A stretch of 64,000 bases of DNA from Paracoccus sp. (in: a-proteobacteria) (GTDB lineage: Bacteria; Pseudomonadota; Alphaproteobacteria; Rhodobacterales; Rhodobacteraceae), in NCBI RefSeq assembly GCF_030538755.1, contig NZ_JAUNTJ010000001.1, forward strand, positions 169,845-233,844. The letters are read 5' to 3'. Position numbers and translations under genes: made by a program. Under the pieces are notes generated by a model that was not told the DNA's origin, did not search any database, and saw only the letters and a program-made list of their open reading frames with translations. Of the stretch, positions 24,970 through 33,252 are shown in pieces. Numbering within the stretch: the stretch's first letter is position 1; every line of letters begins with the position of its first letter.

Positions 24970-25754
24970 CAGCGCACCTGCACCGTTGCGCCCAGCATCT
25001 GGTCGGCGGCGGTGATAACCTTGGAGTTCAGTTCATAGCCACGCTGCGCCTTGATCAGTTCGGTGATTTCACGCACGGCATCGACCGAGCTTTCCTCAAG
25101 ATAGCCCTGCCGCAGCGTGCCCAGACCCTCCAGCCCCGGCGCGGCGACCATTGGGGGGCCGGATGCCATGGTTTCCAGAAACAGGTTCGAGCCGACCGCC
25201 TCTAGCCCCTTTTCGTTCACAAAGCCCGCCAGCGTGATCTGGCCCAGCATCTCCGGTTCGGTCTGGTCGTTGAAATAGGCGTAAACCTCGCCCTGGGCGT
25301 TGATGGCGATGGACCGCGCCTCGGCCGGGATGGTGATGCCCGGCGCGACCTCGTAGCCGTCCGAGGTGACGATCAGCCCCTCGCCCGTGCGTTTCAGCCC
25401 GCCGTCGCGGGTATAGGCGGAAATGCCGGACGGCAGCGTGACCTCCAGATAGCCCAGACCCTCGATGGCCAGATCCAGATCATTGCCGGTATTCGTCAGC
25501 GAACCTTGTTGCAGGTTCACCGTTACGGCGGTCGGGCGCACGCCAAGGCCAAGCTGCACGCCGGCCGGAACGATGGTGCCGTCGGATGCGGTGATGGTGC
25601 CGGGGCGCGTCACCTGCTGATAGGCCAGATCGGCGAATTCGGCGCGGCGGGCATTATAGCCGGTCGTGGACATGTTCGCGAGGTTGTGGGAAATCACATC
25701 GACGCGGGTTTGCTGGGCGCTCATGCCGGTGGCGGCGATTTGCAGGGCTTTCAT
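24969..25754 (-). CDS. flgG: Flagellar distal rod protein FlgG
   Basis: A 261-residue rod protein. N-terminal MKALQIAATGMSAQQTRVDV with NLANMSTTGYNARRAEF, the central GLGYLEVTLPSG, and the C-terminal LEESSVDAVREITELIKAQRGYELNSK are the conserved FlgG landmarks. It follows flgF by about 14 bp and overlaps flgA. The distal rod spans the periplasm and passes the P and L rings. Confidence 0.95.
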   Translation of the reverse strand: MKALQIAATGMSAQQTRVDVISHNLANMSTTGYNARRAEFADLAYQQVTRPGTITASDGTIVPAGVQLGLGVRPTAVTVNLQQGSLTNTGNDLDLAIEGLGYLEVTLPSGISAYTRDGGLKRTGEGLIVTSDGYEVAPGITIPAEARSIAINAQGEVYAYFNDQTEPEMLGQITLAGFVNEKGLEAVGSNLFLETMASGPPMVAAPGLEGLGTLRQGYLEESSVDAVREITELIKAQRGYELNSKVITAADQMLGATVQVR

Positions 25755-25767
25755 AGGGTTAAACCTT

Positions 25768-26484
25768 TCAGCGGCTCATGGCGGTGATGACGTTGCGGAT
25801 GCGCTGATCCTCGCGGTCAAGGAAGGACTGGCCAAGTTCGTAGGCGCGCTGCACCTCGATCATGCGGCTGATTTCCTGCAAGGGGTTGACGTTGGAATCT
25901 TCCAGAAAGCCTTGCAGGATGCGGGGGTTTTCCAGCGGCTCGACCTCGCCCGAAGGGACGAACAGGGTGCCGCCGGTATAGGTGATGTCCTCGCGCGGGG
26001 GTTCGGCAAAGACGCCGATCTGCGCCACCGGCTGGCCGTCGGCGGACACCGTGCCGTCGGGACCGATGGCGATGCGGTCAACGCCGCCGGGGATGGCAAT
26101 CGGGGCCTGCCCTTCGTCCAGCAGGCGATGCCCTTCGGCGTTCATCAGCTCGCCCTCGGGTGACAGCATATAGGCGCCCGCGCGGGTCAGGCGGTTGCCT
26201 TGGGGCGTCTGGACCATGAAAAAGCCCTCGCCCTCGATGGCGACGTCAAAGGTGCCGTTGGTCTGGCTGACGGGCGCGGCGGTCAGATCGACCAGCCGCC
26301 CGCGGGCATTGGCCATCGACAGCGTATCGCCGCGCCGGTCCAGCGCGGTCAGGTGTTCGGAAAAGATCACCCCCTCGCGGCGGAAACCGTTGGTGTTGGC
26401 GTTGGCGATATTGTTGGCGACGGTGCGCATTTCGTTCATCAGACCCGATTGGCGGGTCAGGGTGGCATAGATGGCGTTGTCCAT
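25768..26484 (-). CDS. flgF: Flagellar proximal rod protein FlgF
   Basis: A 238-residue rod protein, paralogous to FlgG. It has MDNAIYATLTRQSGLMNEM, NIANANTNGFRREGVIFSE, IEGEGFFMVQTPQGNRLTRAG and the C-terminal LEDSNVNPLQEISRMIEVQRAYE. Length and motifs match FlgF. It lies three bases downstream of fliQ. Confidence 0.94.
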   Translation of the reverse strand: MDNAIYATLTRQSGLMNEMRTVANNIANANTNGFRREGVIFSEHLTALDRRGDTLSMANARGRLVDLTAAPVSQTNGTFDVAIEGEGFFMVQTPQGNRLTRAGAYMLSPEGELMNAEGHRLLDEGQAPIAIPGGVDRIAIGPDGTVSADGQPVAQIGVFAEPPREDITYTGGTLFVPSGEVEPLENPRILQGFLEDSNVNPLQEISRMIEVQRAYELGQSFLDREDQRIRNVITAMSR

Positions 26485-26487
26485 GGC

Positions 26488-26754
26488 TCAGCTTCCGGCA
26501 ATCAGCGGGATGATCTGCCCGGTGTAGAAATCGGACAGGGCGGTGGTCATAAAGCTCATCGTGACCCAGAAGACGATCAGCATCAGCCCGACCTTGGGCA
26601 CGAAGGTCAGCGTCATTTCCTGAACCGAGGTCAGCGCCTGAAACAGACCGATGATGACACCGGCCACCAACGCCACGATCAGCAGCGGGGCCGAGATGCG
26701 CACCGCCAGCAGCAGCGCCTGACGCATCATGTCAAAGAGGATCGTCTCGTCCAT
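26488..26754 (-). CDS. fliQ: Flagellar export gate protein FliQ
   Basis: An 88-residue inner-membrane component of the flagellar type III export gate, with two hydrophobic helices (LLLAVRISAPLLIVALVAGVI and VGLMLIVFWVTMSFM) separated by the conserved GLFQALTSVQEMTLTFVPK. Start MDETILFDMMRQAL is typical. FliP and FliR are not in this window, so the export apparatus is split across loci. Confidence 0.93.
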   Translation of the reverse strand: MDETILFDMMRQALLLAVRISAPLLIVALVAGVIIGLFQALTSVQEMTLTFVPKVGLMLIVFWVTMSFMTTALSDFYTGQIIPLIAGS

Positions 26755-26764
26755 CGGGGCGGCC

Positions 26765-27055
26765 TTACACCGGCATCCGCAGGATTTCCTGATAGGCCTC
26801 GACCACCTTGTCGCGGATGGCGACGACCGTTTCCAGCGCCAGCTGGGTTTCGGCCAGCGATTGCACCAGATCGTGGGTGTCGGCCTTGCCTGCCATGGTG
26901 GCGGTGGCGGTCTTGTCGGCCTGCTGCATCATCGCGCCGAATTCGTCGGCGGCGTTGCGCAGTTGCGGGGAAACCTGACCTTCTGCCGGGCCATCGGGTG
27001 CGGTGGCGCGGCGGGCGGTGGCATAGGCGTTGGCGGCGTTTACCGTCGTAATCAT
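26765..27055 (-). CDS. fliE: Flagellar hook-basal body adaptor FliE
   Basis: A 96-residue protein joining MS ring and rod. The C-terminal part (THDLVQSLAETQLALETVVA and IRDKVVEAYQEILRMPV) is the conserved FliE signature. It lies between flgC and fliQ, the usual alphaproteobacterial order. Confidence 0.92.
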   Translation of the reverse strand: MITTVNAANAYATARRATAPDGPAEGQVSPQLRNAADEFGAMMQQADKTATATMAGKADTHDLVQSLAETQLALETVVAIRDKVVEAYQEILRMPV

Positions 27056-27066
27056 CTGAAATCCTT

Positions 27067-27456
27067 TCAGCGGCGCAGCAGTTCCAGAAGGGACGATCCC
27101 ATCTGACGTGATTGTTCAAAGGCCCGCAGGTTCGCCTCATAGCTGCGGCTGGCCTCGCGGGAATCGGCGATCTCGACGATCAGGCTGACGTTCGATCCGG
27201 CATAGTATCCGGTCTCGTCCGCCATTGGGTGGGCGGGGTCGAAGACCTGCGGCAGTTCGGTCTGATCCAGCCGGGTGCGCCCCACCTGAACGCCGCCGGT
27301 CGGGCGGCCAAAGCTGACCTGTTCTTCAAAGCTGACCAGCTTGCGGCGATAGCCGGGCGTGTCGGCATTGGCGATGTTTTCGGACACGCGGCGCAGCCGT
27401 TCGGCCTGTGCCTTCATGCCGGATGCGGCCAGTTCTGTGGCGGAGATGCGATCCAT
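27067..27456 (-). CDS. flgC: Flagellar proximal rod protein FlgC
   Basis: A 129-residue rod protein: LAASGMKAQAERLRRVSENI with ANADTPGYRRKLVSFEEQ at the N-terminus and REASRSYEANLRAFEQSRQM at the C-terminus, both standard. Second gene of the minus-strand flagellar operon, three bases after flgB. Confidence 0.94.
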   Translation of the reverse strand: MDRISATELAASGMKAQAERLRRVSENIANADTPGYRRKLVSFEEQVSFGRPTGGVQVGRTRLDQTELPQVFDPAHPMADETGYYAGSNVSLIVEIADSREASRSYEANLRAFEQSRQMGSSLLELLRR

Positions 27457-27459
27457 CGC

Positions 27460-27846
27460 TTAGCCCCGGCCCAGACTGGTGCGCAGCATGTCCAGCCCCG
27501 ATTTGTAGATCCCCAGGGCCAGATCGTGCTGCCGCTTGACCGAGGCCGAGCGCATCATCTCGTCCTCGATGGTGACGGTGTTGCCGTTGGGCGAGGCACC
27601 TTCGGTTTCCGCGATGATACGCGGGCTGCCACCGGACCACAGCGGTGCGGTGATATGGCGCGCACGGGTCGCGTTCATGCCCGAGGTGGACGGCCTGCCA
27701 TAGCTGTCGGCAAACTTTTCCAGATCCTTGGCCTGATAGCCGGGCGTGTCGGCATTGGCGATGTTGCGGGCTGTCACCACCTGTCGGGCCACAGCGTGAT
27801 TCGTCATGGCCCGTGCCATTTTCAACGTCGTAATTCTTTCAAACAC
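27460..27846 (-). CDS. flgB: Flagellar proximal rod protein FlgB
   Basis: A 128-residue rod protein with VARQVVTARNIANADTPGYQ near the N-terminus and the C-terminal VTIEDEMMRSASVKRQHDL. First gene of the operon flgBC-fliE-fliQ-flgFGAH-fliL. It is divergent from fliI; the ~100-bp gap should hold both promoters, but no clear sigma-54, sigma-28 or CtrA site was recognised there. Confidence 0.94.
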   Translation of the reverse strand: MFERITTLKMARAMTNHAVARQVVTARNIANADTPGYQAKDLEKFADSYGRPSTSGMNATRARHITAPLWSGGSPRIIAETEGASPNGNTVTIEDEMMRSASVKRQHDLALGIYKSGLDMLRTSLGRG

Positions 27847-27945
27847 CGAGGCTTCTCCCTGGTTCCGATAAACCCGGTCTTAACCCCGAATGGTTTAGAA
27901 ACCCTTTCGACGCGGCAGAAATTCGCAAGACAGGAGAGTGCTGAG

Positions 27946-29283
27946 ATGGAAAAACTGGAATCTATCGCCACCCGGATCAGGGCCGCGCGTGCGGCCCGCT
28001 ATCATGGGCGCGTGCAGGCGATCCGGGCTGGAACGATCAGTGTCAGCGGGCTGAACGGGCACGCTTCTGTCGGGGATCGTGTTTCGTTTTCAATGCCTTC
28101 CGGGAATGTCGGTGGCGAGGTGATCGGCCTGTCGCAGCGCCATGCCAGCATCCTGCCCGAACGCCATGTCGAGGGGCTGTCGATCGGCGCGCCGACGGAA
28201 CTGCTGTTCGCGCCGACGCTGGCGCCCTGCGAATCATGGATCGGGCGAATCATTGATCCCTTTGGGCAACCGCTGGACGGGCGGGTGTTGCCGCAGGGTC
28301 TGCGACCGATGCCCTATCGCCCCGATGCGCCGCCTGCCGCCCGCCGCCGCCGGCTGGGCGCGCGGCTGGATACCGGGCTGGCGGTGTTCGACACGCTGCT
28401 GCCTATCGTGCAAGGCCAGCGGATCGGCCTGTTCGCCGGCTCGGGTGTGGGTAAATCCACGCTGCTGTCGATGCTGGCCAAGGGGGTGCAGGCCGATGTC
28501 GTGGTGATCGCGATGATCGGCGAACGCGGCCGCGAACTGCGCGAATTCGTGGAAGAAACGCTGGGGCCGCAGGGCATGGCGCGCGCCGTGGTCGTGGCGG
28601 CGACCTCGGACCTGTCGCCCCTGGTGCGGCGGCGCTGTGCCTGGGCGGCAATGACCGTGGCGGAATATTTCCGCGATCAGGGGCGGCATGTGCTGTTTCT
28701 GGCCGATTCGATCACCCGCTTTGCCGAGGCGCATCGCGAAATCGCGCTGGCCGGGGGCGAAGCGCCCAGCTATCGCGGCTTTCCGCCCTCGACCTCGAAC
28801 CTGATTATGGGGCTGGCCGAACGCTCGGGGCCGGGGGTCGAGGGGACGGGCGATATTACCGGCATTTTCAGCGTTCTGGTCGCCGGTTCGGATATGGAGG
28901 AACCCGTGGCCGACATCTTGCGCGGTGTGCTGGATGGCCATGTCGTGCTGGATCGCGCCATCGCCGAGCGCGGGCGGTTTCCGGCGGTGGATGTGGTTCG
29001 GTCGGTGTCGCGGTCTTTGCCGGCGGCGGCCAGTGCGGTGGAAAACGGGCTGATCGCCCATGCCCGCGCGGCAATGGGGGCCTATAGCGAATCCGAACTG
29101 ATGATCCGTGCCGGCCTGTATTCGCCGGGCGCAGACCCCAAGCTGGACGAGGCGGTCAGGCTGTGGCCTCAGCTTGACGAATTCGTGACCCGCCGCACGC
29201 GGAATTGCGCCGACAGTTTTGCCTTGCTGGATCAGTCGCTGCGTCTTTCCGGCCCAGCAAAATCAGCGGTTAGAAAGGCTTGA
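27946..29283 (+). CDS. fliI: Flagellar export ATPase FliI
   Basis: Energises flagellar type III export on the cytoplasmic face. The 445-residue protein has an F1-ATPase-beta-like core: Walker A GSGVGKST at residues 165-172, MIGERGRELREF, the Walker B strand HVLFLADSITRFA and GEAPSYRGFPPSTSNLIMGL. ATG at 27946 is supported by CAGGAGAG upstream; the frame extends 5' but overlaps the opposite-strand flgB region. It stands alone on the plus strand opposite the flagellar operon; its regulator FliH is not seen here. Confidence 0.95.
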   Translation: MEKLESIATRIRAARAARYHGRVQAIRAGTISVSGLNGHASVGDRVSFSMPSGNVGGEVIGLSQRHASILPERHVEGLSIGAPTELLFAPTLAPCESWIGRIIDPFGQPLDGRVLPQGLRPMPYRPDAPPAARRRRLGARLDTGLAVFDTLLPIVQGQRIGLFAGSGVGKSTLLSMLAKGVQADVVVIAMIGERGRELREFVEETLGPQGMARAVVVAATSDLSPLVRRRCAWAAMTVAEYFRDQGRHVLFLADSITRFAEAHREIALAGGEAPSYRGFPPSTSNLIMGLAERSGPGVEGTGDITGIFSVLVAGSDMEEPVADILRGVLDGHVVLDRAIAERGRFPAVDVVRSVSRSLPAAASAVENGLIAHARAAMGAYSESELMIRAGLYSPGADPKLDEAVRLWPQLDEFVTRRTRNCADSFALLDQSLRLSGPAKSAVRKA

Positions 29284-29388
29284 GGCAAATTGGTCAGCCG
29301 GTCTTAATCAATGTTAGACATGGCGGTGCGCCCATTGCGCCGTCAGTGTCTATTTGCAAATGTCCGCCAGCTAAAGAGGAGGCGGGAT

Positions 29389-30120
29389 TTGGCAATCACT
29401 GAGTATTTCATCCGCTATCTTCAACGCCGTGACACGCTTGACGACAAGGCGATCGCGCGTTTGCGGGCGATCCCGACCGAACATGTCATGTTCGGCCCGG
29501 ACGAGGTTATCATCCCGTTCGACCGTCAGGTTCAGCGCAGTTGCATGATGCTGCGCGGCATGTCGGCGCGGTCGCATCAACTGGTCGGCCGCCCCGATGA
29601 TCGCGTGATCACGGCGCTGCATGTGCCGGGCGATTTTGTCGATCTGCATGGCTTTGTTCTGGCGGGGTTGGAACATTCGGTTGTTTCGGTCGGCCCGACC
29701 GAGGTCGAATTTATCAACCACACCGAGCTGACCGAGATCACCGAAACGCATCCGCATCTGACGCGGCTGATGTGGATGTCCACCCTGATCGACGCCGCGA
29801 TCCACCGGCAATGGCTGGTCGCGGCGGCCTCGCTGCGGTCAAGCGCGCATCTGGCGCATCTGCTGTGCGAGATTTACACCCGCCTGAACGCGGTCGGCGC
29901 GGCGGATTCGATGCGCTTTTCCCTGCCGCTGTTGCAGCGGGAACTGGCCGATATTCTTGGTTACTCGCCCATCCATATCAACCGGGCGGTGCGCGACCTG
30001 CGGGATCGCGCGCTGATTCGCTGGCAGGGCACCGAAATCGAGATCCTCGACTGGAACGGCCTGACCCGGCTGGCGCGGTTCGATCCGACCTATCTCGATC
30101 TGGAACGCACGCAGCGGTGA
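29389..30120 (+). CDS. Crp/Fnr-family transcriptional regulator
   Basis: A 243-residue regulator with an N-terminal cyclic-nucleotide-binding-like beta barrel (about residues 30-140) and a C-terminal winged helix containing LPLLQRELADILGYSPIHIN and AVRDLRDRALIRW. The N-terminus lacks the four-cysteine cluster of Fnr, so it is not an oxygen-sensing Fnr of the classic type. TTG at 29389 is chosen because AGAGGAGG lies six bases upstream; an ATG at 29311 has no ribosome site. Ligand and targets are unknown. It lies 105 bp after fliI. Confidence 0.88.
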   Translation: MAITEYFIRYLQRRDTLDDKAIARLRAIPTEHVMFGPDEVIIPFDRQVQRSCMMLRGMSARSHQLVGRPDDRVITALHVPGDFVDLHGFVLAGLEHSVVSVGPTEVEFINHTELTEITETHPHLTRLMWMSTLIDAAIHRQWLVAAASLRSSAHLAHLLCEIYTRLNAVGAADSMRFSLPLLQRELADILGYSPIHINRAVRDLRDRALIRWQGTEIEILDWNGLTRLARFDPTYLDLERTQR

Positions 30121-30885
30121 TTACTGGCACAGCCGCCAGTCGCCGCGCCGCTGTGCCAGATCCAGATGCAGGTGGTCGTCATGCGCCTCGTCTGATCCGG
30201 GGCCAAGAACCGTGGTAAAGAACAGGCAGGCGGTCGCACGGGCCGCGCGCTGAAACGCCATTTCGGGCTGGCCCGACCCTTCGCGCGGCTCGACCGCCAG
30301 ATCGGGGGCATCGGCAAAGGTAAAGGCCATGATGTCCAGCGCATTGCCAAAGGCATGTTCCGACATTCTGCCCGACCCGGCATCGCCGCCAACCCGCCCC
30401 CGGCACTGATAGGTCGATCCCAGCCGGTATCCGCTGATCTGCGGGGCACCGGGCAGGCGTGCGGCGGCGGGGCGCGCGAATTCGCGCGTCCACAGCGCCA
30501 GCGACCGCGCCATTTCGCAGCGCATCGCCGCGCCGCCATGCAGCGTGATGCCGGGCTGAATATCCTGCACCAGAACCGGGCGGTCGATGCCGCAACCGCT
30601 GTTGTCGGGGTCGGTCACGGGAGGCTGTTCCTGATAGCGCACGCCCAGCATCGTCAGCGCCAGCAGACAGGCCGAGTGGTCAAAGTCGCTGGTCGCGAAC
30701 TGCTCGCGCCCCGGTGCGGCAGGCTGCGCCATCGCTGCGGTCTGGGGCGGCTCGGGCGCGGGTTCAGGCGCCGCCTCTGGCCGCGTCGGGGGCCGGGTGT
30801 CTGGTGTCGGCTGGGACGCAGGTTGCGCCACCGCGGCAGAGGCACCCGCCACAGCCGCCGCCAGCACCCAGAGCCGCAACCCCAT
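30121..30885 (-). CDS. Extensin-like C-terminal domain protein
   Basis: A 254-residue exported protein: N-terminal signal (LWVLAAAVAGASAAVAQ), a proline/alanine/glutamate-rich linker to about residue 60, then an extensin-like C-terminal domain with CGIDRPVLVQDI, MSEHAFGNALDIMAF and AHDDHLHLDLA. The SxHxxGxAxD and HDHLH histidines recall D-Ala-D-Ala carboxypeptidase/peptidase M15-like zinc sites. The ATG shares a base with the L,D-transpeptidase stop, so the two are coupled and probably act on peptidoglycan; that role is inference. Convergent with the Crp-like gene with no gap. Confidence 0.85.
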   Translation of the reverse strand: MGLRLWVLAAAVAGASAAVAQPASQPTPDTRPPTRPEAAPEPAPEPPQTAAMAQPAAPGREQFATSDFDHSACLLALTMLGVRYQEQPPVTDPDNSGCGIDRPVLVQDIQPGITLHGGAAMRCEMARSLALWTREFARPAAARLPGAPQISGYRLGSTYQCRGRVGGDAGSGRMSEHAFGNALDIMAFTFADAPDLAVEPREGSGQPEMAFQRAARATACLFFTTVLGPGSDEAHDDHLHLDLAQRRGDWRLCQ

Positions 30886-32066
30886 CACAATCCCCCGGCG
30901 GGCGCGGGAATAATCGTGGTATCTTGCGGCAAGGCATCGCCCAAGGCGCGTGCCAGCGGATCGGCCAGTTCCTCGGTGGTGTTTTCCTGCACCTTGTCCG
31001 CCGCAGTTTCCGCCGCTGCCGTCGTTTCCGTCACCACCGGGGTTTGCGGCACAGCCACGGGCACGGTGACGCCGGTGGCATCGGCGATGGTCACGCCCGG
31101 TTCCAGAAAATGCACGCGCGTCACGCCCGGCTGCACCAGATGCGCCAGCTCGCGCGCATCCCAGTTGGTCAGCCGAACGCAGCCATAGCTCTGGTTGCGG
31201 AACAGTTGCGACGGCGTGGGCGTGCCGTGAATGCCATAGGTCGGCTTGCTGAGGTCGATCCAGACCGTGCCGACCGGCCCGTTCGGCCCCGGCGGCACCA
31301 CCAGCACGCGGTCATTGCTGCCCTGCTGAAAATTCCGCGACGGGTTATAGGTATAGGTCGGGTCCAGCGCCACCGCCCGCACCATCACCTCGCCCGAAGG
31401 CGAGGGCGTGGCATCCGAGCCCACGGTCGCCGGATAATCGGCCAGCATCCGGCCATTGGCATCATAGGCGGCAACGCGGCGGGTCGCCTTGTCGATGTAA
31501 ATATCCGCCACCTTGCCCCGCAGCCGTGGCGCGGGGGCCATCACCCTGATCGTCGCGCCCGGCACCAGATCGACGCCGGGGTTCAGAAAGGCGATGAATC
31601 TTTCGTCCATGTGGAACTGCTCACCCAGCTTTTCGGCGATGCTGGTAAAGCCCATATGGCTCATCTGCGCCTTTTCCGCGTAATCGACCGGGATCGCGTC
31701 CACCAGCCCTTCGGCATCGGCGGCGGTGATGGTATAGTCCTGCGTGACCGGACGTTCGGCATAGGCTTGCAACATGGCCCAGACGGCGTGATCCATGATC
31801 CCGTCCATCGGCAGCCCGGCGCGGCGTTCAAAGGCCTTGATCGCGCTTTCGCTCATCCCGCCCTTGAAACCGTCGATCACACCGGGCGAGGTGCCGCTGC
31901 GGTCCAGCAGAATCTGCACCTTGGCCGTCAGCGCCGACCGCCCCGCAGGCAGATCACCGCCGCCATAGGTCGCGGCCTCGATGTCTGCGGCCGAAAACGG
32001 CACATCCTGCGCCACGGCGGCAGAGGACAGCAACAGGGAACACAGGGCGATCAGACGCAGGGACAT
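30885..32066 (-). CDS. L,D-transpeptidase (YkuD family) with peptidoglycan-binding domain
   Basis: A 393-residue periplasmic enzyme. Signal peptide LIALCSLLLSSAAVAQ; residues ~40-85 form a peptidoglycan-binding fold (VIDGFKGGMSESAIKAFERR); a LysM-like stretch follows near 120-150 (ERFIAFLNPGVDLVPGATI); the YkuD catalytic domain ends with YGIHGTPTPSQLFRNQSYGC and VRLTNWDARELA, giving the H-x(n)-S-x-G-C-V-R motif with the active cysteine. A Thr/Pro/Ala-rich tail of ~60 residues follows. ATG at 32066 with GGAG upstream is clear. It probably makes 3-3 cross-links or anchors proteins. Confidence 0.9.
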   Translation of the reverse strand: MSLRLIALCSLLLSSAAVAQDVPFSAADIEAATYGGGDLPAGRSALTAKVQILLDRSGTSPGVIDGFKGGMSESAIKAFERRAGLPMDGIMDHAVWAMLQAYAERPVTQDYTITAADAEGLVDAIPVDYAEKAQMSHMGFTSIAEKLGEQFHMDERFIAFLNPGVDLVPGATIRVMAPAPRLRGKVADIYIDKATRRVAAYDANGRMLADYPATVGSDATPSPSGEVMVRAVALDPTYTYNPSRNFQQGSNDRVLVVPPGPNGPVGTVWIDLSKPTYGIHGTPTPSQLFRNQSYGCVRLTNWDARELAHLVQPGVTRVHFLEPGVTIADATGVTVPVAVPQTPVVTETTAAAETAADKVQENTTEELADPLARALGDALPQDTTIIPAPAGGL

Positions 32067-32177
32067 GGCGGACTCCGTTCGGTTTGCCCGGTAATGCGGC
32101 TTTCCCGGCACAAGCGCCAGCCCTCGCTGCCCTTGGCGATTCACATTTGCATCAGCGGGATCATGCCGACCCATCTT

Positions 32178-32245
32178 TGGTCCCCAAATATCCCGGGGGG
32201 AAATCCGGCCTTGGCCGGATTGGGGGGCTGGCCCCCCGCGTCGCG
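32178..32245. repeat. Intergenic palindromic block (two adjacent hairpins)
   Basis: The block contains TTTGGTCCCCAAATATCCC, then arms AATCCGGCC/GGCCGGATT with a 2-bp centre (32202-32221), then arms GGGGGG/CCCCCC with loop CTGG (32222-32237). It lies between the L,D-transpeptidase start and the gntR stop. Blocks of this type are common intergenic repeats in Rhodobacterales as I recall. It may terminate the gntR transcript. Confidence 0.55.
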
Positions 32246-32253
32246 GGACGCAA

Positions 32254-32940
32254 TCAGTCTTCGGAAATCAGGCGATGGCCGGGGGGATAGGACTGGCGGG
32301 AATAGGATACCGGCATGGTGTTGGACCAGTTCGTCCGCTCGATGGTCAGCAAGGGGGTGCCGGAGGGCACTTGCAGGCTGCTGGCGGTTTCGGTCCCGGC
32401 GGCTTCGGCCAGAATGCTAAAGCGGCCATGAGTCAGCGCAACATTCCGTGCCAGCCATTCATGCGGCGAGGCGATGGCGAAATTCTCGCACTCGACCGGG
32501 GGCAGGGCGGTCAGGTTCAGCCAGACCGTTTCCGAACAATGCGGCCGGCCATTGGCCAGATACAGCAGCCGCGCCGCCATCACCCGCCGGTCGGGCGCGA
32601 TCTGCAAGGCCAGCGCGACATGTTCGGGCGGGATCACGGTGCCGCATTCCAGCAGGGTATAGCCGTATTCCGCGCCCGTCGCCTCGATTTCCTGACGGAT
32701 GACCGAGATTTCCAGAACCGTCCGCCGCGATGGCGTGGTGGTGACGCGAGTGCCGACCTTGCGGCGGCGCTCCACGATGCCGCTGTCGGCCAGTTCGCGT
32801 AAGGCGCGGTTCACGGTGGCGCGGGCGCAGCCCAGTTCCACCGCCAGTTCCTGTTCGGTCGGGATCAGCTCGCCCGGTGCCCATTTGCCCGAACGGATGC
32901 GGTCCAGCACCTCGGCCCGGACAGATTGCCATGTGTTCAT
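32254..32940 (-). CDS. GntR-family regulator, HutC/UTRA type
   Basis: A 228-residue repressor with an N-terminal winged helix (WAPGELIPTEQELAVELGCA, RATVNRALRELADSGIVERR) and a C-terminal UTRA ligand domain (ending TNTMPVSYSR-like SNTMPVSYSRQSYPPG). HutC-type proteins often bind small carboxylates or sugars. No hut genes lie next to it. The 312-bp gap upstream (to 33252) has the leader frame and promoter described separately. ATG at 32940 is chosen at the typical start of the DNA-binding domain; no strong ribosome site is visible. Confidence 0.86.
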   Translation of the reverse strand: MNTWQSVRAEVLDRIRSGKWAPGELIPTEQELAVELGCARATVNRALRELADSGIVERRRKVGTRVTTTPSRRTVLEISVIRQEIEATGAEYGYTLLECGTVIPPEHVALALQIAPDRRVMAARLLYLANGRPHCSETVWLNLTALPPVECENFAIASPHEWLARNVALTHGRFSILAEAAGTETASSLQVPSGTPLLTIERTNWSNTMPVSYSRQSYPPGHRLISED

Positions 32941-33104
32941 GCGAGGTTTCGGACCATTGGCCTGAACCCCGCGCAATGATCTTGCCACGTCTCCTGGAAT
33001 GCGCGCCATGCAGTTTGGTCTTTTTGCTAAGTATTCCGTTGCAAAGCATAGTGATGTCCTGTTTGCCTGCCGTGAACCTGCCAATATCTACAAGAAAAGC
33101 AGAC

Positions 33105-33133
33105 TTGACAGTTCAGCGATTTTTTGCATTAAA
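33105..33133 (+). promoter_or_regulatory. Putative promoter upstream of the leader peptide and efflux gene
   Basis: An exact TTGACA is followed after 17 bp by ATTAAA, a weak -10. It lies in an AT-rich patch of the 312-bp gap between gntR and the efflux gene and points toward the efflux gene. The rest of the gap shows no other gene. Confidence 0.45.
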
Positions 33134-33143
33134 GAGGTAATAT

Positions 33144-33206
33144 ATGGCGCAGGTTGTATGGGCTGGGCTGGCGCAACTGCACATGCCGGGATTTGCTTTG
33201 CCGTGA
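33144..33206 (+). CDS. Possible 20-residue leader peptide upstream of the efflux gene
   Basis: ATG at 33144 is preceded by AGAGG at a 6-nt spacing and directly follows the TTGACA promoter. The frame codes 20 residues (MAQVVWAGLAQ, then LHMPGFALP) and stops at 33206, 46 bp before the efflux gene. Such short, well-initiated frames ahead of drug-efflux genes often act as regulatory leaders that sense ribosome stalling. There is no direct proof it is translated; a chance frame is possible. Confidence 0.4.
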   Translation: MAQVVWAGLAQLHMPGFALP

Positions 33207-33252
33207 CCGGCTGCTAAGGCTGGCGCAAGTCGTTGATCCGCAGGAAATCCAG

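Noticed and set aside
27847-27945. A sigma-54 promoter in the flgB-fliI gap
   Set aside because: GGCAG...TTCGC there only partly resembles the GG/GC consensus; spacing and key bases do not fit well enough to report.
29311-29388. ATG at 29311 as start of the Crp-like regulator
   Set aside because: No ribosome site precedes it, while AGAGGAGG sits six bases before the TTG at 29389 and the family domain starts just after.
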